Source: a bacterium (lineage in GTDB: Bacteria > Patescibacteriota > Minisyncoccia > UBA6257 > 2-01-FULL-56-20). Taken from it: a stretch of 21,335 nt of DNA. The stretch covers positions 1 through 21,335 of the forward strand of contig JAKALK010000009.1 of NCBI GenBank assembly GCA_021813155.1. Direction: 5' to 3'. How positions within the stretch are numbered: position 1 is the first letter of the stretch; every line of letters begins with the position of its first letter. Position numbers and translations under genes: made by a program. This document shows positions 6,918-13,294 of the stretch, piece after piece. The notes under the pieces are model-generated. The model had not been told where the DNA came from, did not search any database, and worked only from the letters and a program-made list of their open reading frames with translations.

Positions 6918-6967
6918 GACGAAAGACAAAACTGGAGGCATGAGAGCAGCTTAACAAGGAGGTTTGA

Positions 6968-7162
6968 ATGCTCATCCTCACACGCAGGCAAGGCGAGAGT
7001 ATTACTATCGGTGACGACATGAAGGTGACCGTTCTGGGCGTCCATGGCCGTCAGGTCAGCCTCGGCGTGGAAGCGCCCCTAAAGGTGGTCGTCCATCGCG
7101 AGGAAGTGTATCTGAAGATCAAAGAGGAAAAAGCTCGCGGCGAAAGCCCGGAGAGGAGTTAG
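6968..7162 (+). CDS. csrA: Carbon storage regulator CsrA (RNA-binding translational regulator)
   Basis: Homodimeric RNA-binding protein that grips GGA-containing leaders, usually blocking the ribosome site. At 64 residues it matches the family closely: MLILTRRQGESITIGDD, then VTVLGVHGRQVSLGVEAP, then VVVHREEVYLKIKEEK. The residues that contact RNA in known CsrA proteins, L4 and R44, are both present. The start is fixed by ACAAGGAGG (6954-6962), 5 nt before the ATG. That sequence resembles the CsrA recognition core (ACARGGA), so autoregulation is plausible. It is followed by its own terminator, which separates it from uvrC. Codon use looks more GC-rich than that of the flanking uvr genes, suggesting possible acquisition. 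No FliW gene is present in the window. Confidence 0.95.
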   Translation: MLILTRRQGESITIGDDMKVTVLGVHGRQVSLGVEAPLKVVVHREEVYLKIKEEKARGESPERS

Positions 7163-7190
7163 TTGTTTCTCTTTGTGAGCGCAGAATAGG

Positions 7191-7220
7191 CCGCCGAGCC
7201 CAAGAAACTCGGCGGTTCTT
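7191..7220 (+). terminator. Intrinsic terminator after csrA
   Basis: Perfect 8-bp stem CCGCCGAG (7191-7198) with CTCGGCGG (7208-7215), 9-nt loop, then TTCTTAATTT. Confidence 0.8.
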
Positions 7221-7247
7221 AATTTGATATGATTTAGCTACAGTTTT

Positions 7248-8447
7248 ATGACCGATAGTCTGTATAAAAAAATACCATCTGTCCCCGGTGTCTATTTTAT
7301 GAAAAACGCCGCGGGAGAAATTCTCTACATCGGTAAGGCCGTTAATTTACGTCGCCGAGTTTCGAGCTATTTCAAAAAAGTCCACGAATATCGAATTGAA
7401 AAGCTTGTCGGTCAAATTAAAAAAATAGACTATAAAAAAACCGACACTGGGCTTGAGGCACTCATTCTAGAGTCCCAACTCATCAAAAAACATCAACCCC
7501 CCTTTAATGTTTTAGAAAAAGACGACAAAAGTTTTCTCTATATTGAAATCACTAAGGAGAAATTTCCCAGGGTTCTCTTGGTGCGCGGCAAAGATAAGCC
7601 GGCAGGGGAGCGTTATGGACCATTTGTTTCAGGCTCGTCAGTTCGCGAAGCTTTAAAAATTATTCGCCACATTTTTCCTTACAGTACCCACGAGGCAAAT
7701 AGAAAATATAATCGCCCTTGTTTCGATCATCAAATCGGTCTTTGTCCCGGCACCTGTATCGGCGCAGTCAATGAAAATACTTATCAAAAAACTATAAAAA
7801 ATATAAAACTTTTTTTTGCCGGCAAAAAAGGCCAAATTCTAAAATCTCTCGAAAAAGAAATGAGACTGGCGAGTAAAAATCTCAAGTTTGAAGAAGCCGA
7901 AAAACTCAAGCGCCAAATTTTCTCTCTTAAACACATCCAAGATATTGCTTTTATTTCGGAGTCTCCGGTCCATGATTCACAATTCAAAGCTCATAATTCA
8001 TTTCGCGTTGAGGGGTACGACATCTCCAATATTTCTGGTACCTCCGCTGTCGGCTCTATGGTAGTATTTGTAAACGGAAAACCTGATAAAAACTCTTATC
8101 GCAAGTTCAAAATTTACACCGTTAAGGGGCCAGACGACACCGGTATGATCAAAGAGGTTCTGTCGCGCCGCCTGAAACACCCAGAGTGGCCTCTACCCAA
8201 CTTGATTTTAATCGATGGAGGCAGAGGGCAGGTCAATGCCGCTAAATCCGCGCTTTTTGAATTCAGTTTTAAAATCTCCGTACTTGGCATCGCCAAGGGA
8301 TCAAAGAGAAAACGCAATGATATTATTGGCATAATTCCGGCCGGCATTGAGAAGGACCTTCTTATAAAGGTTCGGGACGAAGCCCATCGATTTGCCGTTA
8401 ACTACCACAAGAAATTAAGGAGAAACAATTTGTCTTTTAAGGCGTAA
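7248..8447 (+). CDS. uvrC: UvrABC system protein C (dual-incision endonuclease), short form
   Basis: Cuts the damaged strand on both sides of a UvrB-bound lesion. Domains: N-terminal GIY-YIG nuclease (PGVYFMKNAAGEILYIGKAV, residues 13-32); a cysteine cluster (RPCFDHQIGLCPGTCIG) near 160-177; a UVR motif (LKFEEAEKLKRQI) near 212-224; and an RNase H-like nuclease with EGYDISNISG, LILIDGGRGQ and RDEAHRFAVNYH, supplying the acidic and histidine catalytic residues. It has 399 residues against roughly 600 usually. The linker between UVR and RNase H domains is reduced, and the protein ends just after KLRRNNLS, where the tandem helix-hairpin-helix normally follows. The next gene starts 17 nt later, so no remnant exists. 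A weak TATGAT is at 7228-7233; no SD. Confidence 0.96.
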   Translation: MTDSLYKKIPSVPGVYFMKNAAGEILYIGKAVNLRRRVSSYFKKVHEYRIEKLVGQIKKIDYKKTDTGLEALILESQLIKKHQPPFNVLEKDDKSFLYIEITKEKFPRVLLVRGKDKPAGERYGPFVSGSSVREALKIIRHIFPYSTHEANRKYNRPCFDHQIGLCPGTCIGAVNENTYQKTIKNIKLFFAGKKGQILKSLEKEMRLASKNLKFEEAEKLKRQIFSLKHIQDIAFISESPVHDSQFKAHNSFRVEGYDISNISGTSAVGSMVVFVNGKPDKNSYRKFKIYTVKGPDDTGMIKEVLSRRLKHPEWPLPNLILIDGGRGQVNAAKSALFEFSFKISVLGIAKGSKRKRNDIIGIIPAGIEKDLLIKVRDEAHRFAVNYHKKLRRNNLSFKA

Positions 8448-8452
8448 TATTT

Positions 8453-8458
8453 TAAAAT
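8453..8458 (+). promoter_or_regulatory. -10 box in leaderless register for the 8465 gene
   Basis: TAAAAT followed by exactly 6 nt and then ATG 8465, so the expected +1 is the A of the start codon. No SD. Confidence 0.5.
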
Positions 8459-8464
8459 AAAACC

Positions 8465-8980
8465 ATGGAGACAATTAGTCCTCAAATGTTTAACGCCACC
8501 AATTTCCAAAATAAAGCCAAGACTGGCCCCAAAGATTTTTTTATGCACCTACTTGCTGTTGTGATGCTGTATGCGAGCGCTATTGCTTTTTCGACTTTAA
8601 TTTTCCAGTACGTCAATATTTTCTTTCCCGATCCGATCCAAGGCGATTACGCTTTTACCGCAGCAAAGGACATTGGGCGCGGAGCCCTTGCTACCTTGAT
8701 TGTCGTTTTTCCACTTTTCGTTCTCTGTAGTTGGTATTTGAATAAAGATTATTCGAAAAACCCCGAGAAACGCGGTCTTCGAATTCGCAAGTGGTTGATC
8801 TATCTTACTCTTTTTGTTGCTTCCATCACCATTGTTGTCGACCTAGTTCGATTAGTTCAGTATTTTCTCGAAGGAGAAATGACTATTCGATTCTCGCTCA
8901 AGGTTTTAACTATTGCTTTTGTAGCGGGTTCTGTTTTTGGATATTACCTTGCTGATCTTAAAAAGCATAAAACCGAATAA
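8465..8980 (+). CDS. DUF5671-type integral membrane protein
   Basis: Multi-span membrane protein of 171 residues, resembling the DUF5671 family found widely in CPR genomes; biochemical role unknown. Visible features: a soluble N-terminus ending in GPKDFFMHLLAVVMLYASAI; four hydrophobic segments (about 30-55, 78-98, 117-138, 150-168); FQYVNIFFPD after the first helix; and RIRKWLIYLTLFVAS before the third. It is followed after 8 nt by the 8989 gene, so the two probably form an operon, an arrangement I associate with this family. The start is ATG 8465, in leaderless position after TAAAAT. The family call is from memory of the motif pattern. Confidence 0.75.
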   Translation: METISPQMFNATNFQNKAKTGPKDFFMHLLAVVMLYASAIAFSTLIFQYVNIFFPDPIQGDYAFTAAKDIGRGALATLIVVFPLFVLCSWYLNKDYSKNPEKRGLRIRKWLIYLTLFVASITIVVDLVRLVQYFLEGEMTIRFSLKVLTIAFVAGSVFGYYLADLKKHKTE

Positions 8981-8988
8981 TAAAATCA

Positions 8989-9465
8989 ATGAAACTATTC
9001 ACCTACATCATTATCGCAGTAGTGGCCGTAGCGATTGTCTCTGGCTTCTTCGTCCTCGGTACTCCGAAAACCGAAAGAATGAAACGTTTTGATGATATGA
9101 GAATTACTAACCTCCAAGACATTCAGTGGCAAATCATTGAGTATTGGCAATCAAAAGGGAGGCTTCCCGAAAAACTTGTTGATCTAGAAAACGAGTTGAG
9201 TGGCTCAAGAGCTCCCAAGGATCCGGAAACTGGCCTCAATTACGAGTATCAGGTCTTGAAAGATAAAAAACTTACTTTTGAACTTTGCGCGAATTTTGTA
9301 ACTGAAAACCTTATCGCCGATTCTACTAATAGCGGTAAGCCTGTCTATCCTCGAACTTCAGAGCCGGCTAATTGGAATTGGAAGCATGGCATTGGCCGCA
9401 CCTGTTTTGAAAGAATTATTGATACTGATCTTTATCCGATTTTAGACAAAAAAGGTAAAGATTAA
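8989..9465 (+). CDS. Membrane-anchored extracytoplasmic protein, partner of the DUF5671 gene
   Basis: 158 residues with one N-terminal membrane anchor (FTYIIIAVVAVAIVSGFFVL) and the rest outside the cytoplasm. The segment DIQWQIIEYWQSKGRLPEKL followed by PKDPETGLNYEY resembles the C-terminal part of type II pseudopilins, where a DP-G-YxY motif follows a long helix. There is no prepilin peptidase site before the anchor, so it is pilin-like rather than a pilin. Two cysteines (ELCANF and RTCFER) could form a disulphide. Located 8 nt after the DUF5671 gene with no SD, it is likely co-transcribed. Function unknown. Confidence 0.75.
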   Translation: MKLFTYIIIAVVAVAIVSGFFVLGTPKTERMKRFDDMRITNLQDIQWQIIEYWQSKGRLPEKLVDLENELSGSRAPKDPETGLNYEYQVLKDKKLTFELCANFVTENLIADSTNSGKPVYPRTSEPANWNWKHGIGRTCFERIIDTDLYPILDKKGKD

Positions 9466-9473
9466 TTCGCGCA

Positions 9474-9517
9474 ACAAACAATAAGCCCCGACCATAGGGT
9501 GGGGCTTTAGTTTGCTT
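9474..9517. terminator. Bidirectional terminator between convergent genes
   Basis: AAGCCCC (9483-9489) pairs with GGGGCTT (9501-9507), with extra pairing inside the 11-nt middle. T-rich tails lie on both sides: TTTAGTTTGC on plus and TTATTGTTTG on minus. It serves both the 8989 gene and the 9531-9761 gene. Confidence 0.85.
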
Positions 9518-9530
9518 TGGGGCAAGCGTG

Positions 9531-9761
9531 TTACCGTCTTATTCGGTTGAGTAGTTCGCGATGAGCCATCAAATCCTCGGCGGTTAAACAGCGACCCAGG
9601 CAAGTAGGCACGCTCCAAGTGGCAACGATATAAAAAACCTCTACTGGCGCTGAACGAACGACGTGATTGTAGGCTTCTAGATCGCCCGAACTCCCGGTAA
9701 TTTCAAACTGTCTCCGCCCAGTCAGAAAACGCATCGCTGCTAATGAATGAATCTGATCCAT
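9531..9761 (-). CDS. Small orphan protein, 76 aa
   Basis: Unrecognised soluble protein starting MDQIHSLAAMRFLTGRRQFE. The middle looks beta-rich (APVEVFYIVATWSVP) and the end helical and basic (LTAEDLMAHRELLNRIRR). There are two cysteines (TCLGRC). The start is supported by AAAGGAG 5 nt before the ATG and by a promoter at 9799-9827; the gene ends at the shared terminator. It is another self-contained small unit like those at 507, 871 and 3642. No signal peptide or membrane span. No function can be assigned. Confidence 0.65.
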   Translation of the reverse strand: MDQIHSLAAMRFLTGRRQFEITGSSGDLEAYNHVVRSAPVEVFYIVATWSVPTCLGRCLTAEDLMAHRELLNRIRR

Positions 9762-9798
9762 CAGTTCTCCTTTCTCAGAAAGTCCTCAAAGCGAAAAT

Positions 9799-9827
9799 AT
9801 TCTACTCCTAAATTATTTTTTTGAAAA
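9799..9827 (-). promoter_or_regulatory. Promoter for the 9531-9761 gene
   Basis: Minus strand: TTTTCA (9827-9822), 17-nt spacer, TAGAAT (9804-9799). Moderate match. Confidence 0.45.
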
Positions 9828-9863
9828 TATCTCGTTTTTATTCTATAGTCAGTATTTAAAGGA

Positions 9864-10397
9864 ATGGATATTCTCGCGCATGCACTCTGGACCCATGCAG
9901 TTCATCGAGGAGTAATTGCAAAGAAAAAAATCGAAACGACCCGACGAGCATTCTGGGTGGCTATATTTTTTGGCATTGCTCCAGATTTATTCTCCTTCGG
10001 TTTATTTTTTGTCTCAAGGCTGTACCAGGCCATTTTTCACAATGAACAATTTTTTCGATTTAGTCCCCCAGACGGGTCAGCTATTCCTGCTTATGTTTTT
10101 AATTCCTACAATTACACCCATAGCTTTCTTATTTTTTTAGCCAGCTTTGCTCTTATTTGGGTAATCCACAAAAAACCTTACTGGCTTATGTTTGGCTGGG
10201 GATTCCACATCCTGATTGATATTTTCTCTCACTCAACTTCGTTTTTTCCTACGCCATTCCTTTTCCCGATTTCCAATTTTCGCGTCAATGGCTGGAGTTG
10301 GGGACATCCTACTTTTATGATCGTTAATTACTCTTTGATTTTGGTAACTTACTTAATTCTCTATGCCACAAAAAAGAAATTCCGTGCCAGTAATTAA
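9864..10397 (+). CDS. YdjM-like membrane-bound metal-dependent hydrolase family protein
   Basis: 177-residue polytopic membrane protein with the conserved polar residues of the YdjM/LexA-regulated hydrolase family: DILAHALWTHAV at the N-terminus, IAPDLFSFG after the first helix, YNYTHSFLIF before the next, and WGFHILIDIFSHS further on. The D and H residues lie at membrane edges, as expected for a metal site; activity is unproven for the family. Possible -10 TATAGT at 9844-9849, with AAAGGA just before the ATG acting as a weak SD. The 3' end overlaps the next gene by 35 nt, indicating a shared transcript. Family call fairly sure, function not. Confidence 0.78.
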   Translation: MDILAHALWTHAVHRGVIAKKKIETTRRAFWVAIFFGIAPDLFSFGLFFVSRLYQAIFHNEQFFRFSPPDGSAIPAYVFNSYNYTHSFLIFLASFALIWVIHKKPYWLMFGWGFHILIDIFSHSTSFFPTPFLFPISNFRVNGWSWGHPTFMIVNYSLILVTYLILYATKKKFRASN

Positions 10398-10944
10398 GAG
10401 TTTTGGCCAAAAAGTTGTCGCGACCTTAAAAGCCGGCGGCATTGGGGTTATACCGACAGATACCATCTATGGCCTTGTTGGCTCTGCGCTCGACAAAAAA
10501 ATCGTGGAGAGAATTTATAAAATCCGTCGTCGCAACCCCAAAAAACCGATGATTATTTTAATCGGTGAATTTAGCGATCTTAAAAAATTTAAGATTAACT
10601 TGTCGTATACTGCTAAAAAGATCGTCTCTAAATATTGGCCGGATAAAGTAAGCATCATTTTGCCTTGTGATCGCTCGCAGTTTAAATATCTTCACCGTGG
10701 GACTAAAATGCTCGCCTTGAGACTCCCTAAATTTAAAACTCTGAGAATATTATTAAAAAAAACTGGCCCGCTTGTTGCCCCAAGCGCGAATATCGAAGGT
10801 TGGCCACCAGCGAAAACTATTAAAGAAGCTCAAAAATATTTTGGCAACAAGATTGATTTTTATGTTGATACGGGCCGCCTTTCTTCTAAACCTTCAAAGC
10901 TTTTTAAAATCGAAAAAAGAAAAATTGTAAAACTGCGTGGATAA
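10363..10944 (+). CDS. Sua5/YciO/YrdC family threonylcarbamoyl-AMP synthase
   Basis: Likely makes threonylcarbamoyl-AMP from threonine, bicarbonate and ATP, the first step of the tRNA t6A37 modification. The YrdC fold is visible: GGIGVIPTDTIYGLVGSAL, then IYKIRRRNPKKPMIIL (nucleotide/substrate-binding basic residues), then LALRLPK, and GPLVAPSANIEGWPPA. At 193 residues it is the short TsaC-like form without the Sua5 C-terminal domain. ATG 10363 overlaps the upstream gene by 35 nt; a GTG at 10384, giving an N-terminus closer to the family, is a real alternative. Neither has an SD. The YciO branch, of less certain activity, cannot be excluded. Confidence 0.88.
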   Translation: MPQKRNSVPVIKSFGQKVVATLKAGGIGVIPTDTIYGLVGSALDKKIVERIYKIRRRNPKKPMIILIGEFSDLKKFKINLSYTAKKIVSKYWPDKVSIILPCDRSQFKYLHRGTKMLALRLPKFKTLRILLKKTGPLVAPSANIEGWPPAKTIKEAQKYFGNKIDFYVDTGRLSSKPSKLFKIEKRKIVKLRG

Positions 10945-10963
10945 CTCATTGAATGGCTAGTGG

Positions 10964-10969
10964 TATAAT
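10964..10969 (+). promoter_or_regulatory. -10 box in leaderless register for the FAD oxidase gene
   Basis: Consensus TATAAT, 7 nt before ATG 10977. No SD. Confidence 0.65.
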
Positions 10970-10976
10970 AAAACCC

Positions 10977-12629
10977 ATGCTAAGCGACGAAATCAAAAAA
11001 TTTTTCAAAGGCGAAATTTTTAGTGATGAAAAAACTCTGGAGCGTTTTAGTGAAGATGCTAGTATTTTCAAAATTAAACCCAGCCTCGTCGTCTGTCCCA
11101 AGAATACTGACGATATCAAAAATCTAGTCAAATTCGTTTCAAAGAAAAAGAAAATTGACCAAGGAATCTCGCTTTCTGCCCGCTCCGCCGGCACCGACAT
11201 GACTGGCGGTTCACTCACCGAGTCAATTGTTGTTTCTCTCACGGAACATATCAATAGAGTAAAAGAAATAAAAGTGGAAGGCCCGCGCGGAGGATATGCA
11301 GTCGTTGAGCCCGGGGTTTATTATCGCGACTTTGAAAAAGAAACACTCAATAAAGATTTAATTTATCCTCCTTACCCGGCCTCCCGCGAGCTTTGCGCGA
11401 TTGGAGGTATTGTTTCTAATAACTCTGCCGGTGAAAAAACCTTATCTCATGGTCAGACTAAAGATTTTGTGTTGGAACTCAAAGCTATTTTAGCAGACGG
11501 TAACGAATACACTTTTAAACCGCTTAATGAATTCGAACTGAAGGAAAAAATAAAGCTAAAAAATTTCGAAGGTAAGATTTACAGTAAAATTTGGGATTTA
11601 ATCAAAAAAAATCAAAAATTAATTTGGGAATCAAAACCCAACGTTTCAAAAAATTCAGCCGGTTATTATCTTTGGGAAATTTATGACGGGAAGTATTTTA
11701 ACCTTGCGAAACTTATCGTCGGTTCACAGGGTACCCTCGGTATTGTTACCGAAGTTAAACTTAAACTGGAAAGGACAAAAAAACACTCCCGGATGGTCGT
11801 AGTTTTCTTAAGAAATCTCAGTCTAGTTGATGATTTAGTTGATTTGATATTGAAGTACAAACCCGAAAGTCTTGAATCTTATGACGATAAAACACTGAAA
11901 CTCGCCATTAAATTCTTTCCCAGCCTCATAAAGATTATAAAGCCGAAGAATGTCCTTAATCTAATTCTTAAATTTATTCCAGACTTCTTTATAATTTTGA
12001 CTACTGGTTTGCCTAAATTAGTTATTTTGGCGGAATTTGTCGGTGACAATGAATTTGAAATTGAAAAAAATATCCAATCGCTTTTGCCCGAAATAAAAAA
12101 ACTTGGTGTTAAAGCCCGTGTTACCAAGGATGAAGAGGAAGAACAAAAATACTGGACAATTCGCAGGGAAAGCTTCAATCTTCTACGTCATCACATTCGT
12201 GGTCTCCATACTGCCCCTTTTATTGACGACATTATCGTTCACCCAGAGCAACTGCCGGAATTTTTGCCTCGCCTAAATAAGATTTTAAGCCGCTATCCAG
12301 AGTTGATTGAAACTATCGCCGGTCACGCTGGAAATGCCAACTTTCACATCATCCCTCTTGCCGATTTTAAAAAGCCAGATTTTCGAGATACAGTACTTAA
12401 ACTTTCGAATGAAGTTTATGATCTTGTTCGAGAATTTAAAGGATCAATTACTGCGGAACATAATGATGGGTTGATCAGAACCCCGTTCCTGGACAAAATG
12501 TTTAATCCGAAGATGCTTAGGCTTTTTGAAAAAGTTAAAAAAGTCTTCGATCCTAAGGATATCTTTAACCCGGGAAAAAAAGTAAGAGGAGACTTAAATT
12601 ATGCGCTGAGCAAGATCAAAAAGGAGTAA
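10977..12629 (+). CDS. FAD-linked oxidase (GlcD / D-lactate dehydrogenase type)
   Basis: Flavoprotein of the VAO/PCMH fold that oxidises a 2-hydroxy acid such as D-lactate or glycolate; the substrate cannot be read from sequence. N-terminal FAD-binding domain (about 38-215): PSLVVCPKNTDDI, ARSAGTDMTGGS (flavin pyrophosphate loop), PPYPASRELCAIGGIVSNNSAG, and KLIVGSQGTLGIVTEV. C-terminal oxidase domain: TIAGHAGNANFHIIPL, SITAEHNDGLIRTPF and FDPKDIFNPGKK. It has 550 residues and no C-terminal Fe-S module. The start is put at ATG 10977, not the in-frame ATG at 10953, because TATAAT (10964-10969) falls between them and would place +1 at or next to 10977. Confidence 0.93.
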   Translation: MLSDEIKKFFKGEIFSDEKTLERFSEDASIFKIKPSLVVCPKNTDDIKNLVKFVSKKKKIDQGISLSARSAGTDMTGGSLTESIVVSLTEHINRVKEIKVEGPRGGYAVVEPGVYYRDFEKETLNKDLIYPPYPASRELCAIGGIVSNNSAGEKTLSHGQTKDFVLELKAILADGNEYTFKPLNEFELKEKIKLKNFEGKIYSKIWDLIKKNQKLIWESKPNVSKNSAGYYLWEIYDGKYFNLAKLIVGSQGTLGIVTEVKLKLERTKKHSRMVVVFLRNLSLVDDLVDLILKYKPESLESYDDKTLKLAIKFFPSLIKIIKPKNVLNLILKFIPDFFIILTTGLPKLVILAEFVGDNEFEIEKNIQSLLPEIKKLGVKARVTKDEEEEQKYWTIRRESFNLLRHHIRGLHTAPFIDDIIVHPEQLPEFLPRLNKILSRYPELIETIAGHAGNANFHIIPLADFKKPDFRDTVLKLSNEVYDLVREFKGSITAEHNDGLIRTPFLDKMFNPKMLRLFEKVKKVFDPKDIFNPGKKVRGDLNYALSKIKKE

Positions 12630-12631
12630 GC

Positions 12632-12749
12632 TTAAATAATTATGCCGAGCCACCAGAGCGGCTCGGCACATGTGCTAATGGGTTTTAGGGCTCGTTTCTC
12701 CTTGGTATACACCTTGAAGCTACCTTCAACCCATTCCTCAATCAGCACC
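12632..12749 (-). ncRNA. Candidate structured small RNA, about 115 nt
   Basis: Minus-strand unit with promoter, foldable body and terminator. From a TATAAT at 12760-12755 the start is expected near 12749, exactly where the outer stem begins. GTGCT (12748-12744) pairs with AGCAC (12676-12672), and AATGGGTT (12735-12728) with AACCCATT (12684-12677), with an 8-nt bulge on the 5' side. Two small hairpins lie inside (GAAG-GTAG-CTTC and GGT-GTAT-ACC). A terminator stem TGCCGAGCC (12668-12660) with GGCTCGGCA (12651-12643) and an AT-rich tail closes it. No hallmark of SRP RNA, 6S, tmRNA or RNase P is seen. A GTG frame of 38 codons runs through the terminator and is the main alternative. Confidence 0.6.
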
Positions 12750-12754
12750 TAAGC

Positions 12755-12760
12755 ATTATA
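12755..12760 (-). promoter_or_regulatory. -10 box of the candidate small RNA
   Basis: Consensus TATAAT on the minus strand. The -35 region has only a weak match (ATGGAA). Confidence 0.6.
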
Positions 12761-12790
12761 CTCGATTTGCTTATTTCTTCCATTTTGAGG

Positions 12791-12796
12791 TATAAA
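12791..12796 (+). promoter_or_regulatory. -10 box in leaderless register for the 12804 gene
   Basis: TATAAA, 7 nt before ATG 12804. No SD. Confidence 0.5.
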
Positions 12797-12803
12797 AATC
12801 ATC

Positions 12804-13244
12804 ATGCTTCGCTACTTATCGTCGGAAGACGATCTACTTCTCAAAAAAGCCAAAAATTATTCTGATCTTGTTCCTGTCGTCATGGGTATCCTTAAGCGCA
12901 TGCCGACGCCCGTAGCCGTGGTTTGCGGTCCTATTAGTACGGGCGGTTCTGGTTCTATGGAAGTGAATCTTAAAAAATTTGAAGAAACTATAGCAACCCT
13001 AGTTTCCAAGGGAATTAACGTTTTTGGGCAGAGTTTCCTCATTGAAAAGGCTATTCGCCGCATCTCTGCCGGCGGCAATCGTCGAGAAGACGAAGATCTT
13101 CTCCTTGAAACCTTCTATCGACCCGTTTTTGAATCTGGACTTATCAGTCGAGCCTATTTTATGCCCGATTGGCAAACATCGTACGGGGCTAGTTGGGAAC
13201 ATGAACAGTTTCTTCGCCTCGGCATCGAAATTCATTATTTGTAA
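12804..13244 (+). CDS. Nucleoside 2-deoxyribosyltransferase-like / DUF4406-like protein
   Basis: 146-residue soluble protein. The N-terminal part has VAVVCGPISTGGSGSMEVNLKK, resembling the substrate loop at the start of deoxyribosyltransferase-like folds (a GPI-type strand end followed by an asparagine and a helix). It continues with a predicted alternating helix-strand pattern (FEETIATLVSKGINVFG) and ends in MPDWQTSYGASWEHEQFLRLGI. There GAxxE followed by a helix and LG matches the family's conserved C-terminal motif, whose glutamate is usually catalytic. Possible roles are base exchange on deoxynucleosides or hydrolysis of modified nucleotides. dinB starts 50 nt later with its own -10 box. 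The family call is by motif memory. Confidence 0.55.
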   Translation: MLRYLSSEDDLLLKKAKNYSDLVPVVMGILKRMPTPVAVVCGPISTGGSGSMEVNLKKFEETIATLVSKGINVFGQSFLIEKAIRRISAGGNRREDEDLLLETFYRPVFESGLISRAYFMPDWQTSYGASWEHEQFLRLGIEIHYL

Positions 13245-13282
13245 ACTTTCATTGTCTGTTTCTGTGTTTTTCTGTTGGTCGG

Positions 13283-13288
13283 TATAAT
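13283..13288 (+). promoter_or_regulatory. -10 box in leaderless register for dinB
   Basis: Consensus TATAAT with exactly 6 nt to ATG 13295, placing +1 on the A of the start codon. Confidence 0.65.
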
Positions 13289-13294
13289 TCAAGA

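Noticed and set aside
6940..6954. Four-codon ATG frame (MRAA) just before the csrA SD
   Set aside because: The GGAGG before it is only one base from the ATG, which is too close to act as an SD; probably chance.
10953..10976. Upstream ATG extension of the FAD oxidase
   Set aside because: A consensus TATAAT lies within this stretch, in leaderless register with ATG 10977.
12635..12748. 38-codon GTG frame on the minus strand through candidate RNA 1
   Set aside because: No SD, and it runs through the whole terminator hairpin to a stop in the AT-rich tail. The paired stems explain the sequence better, though a leaderless peptide is not fully excluded.
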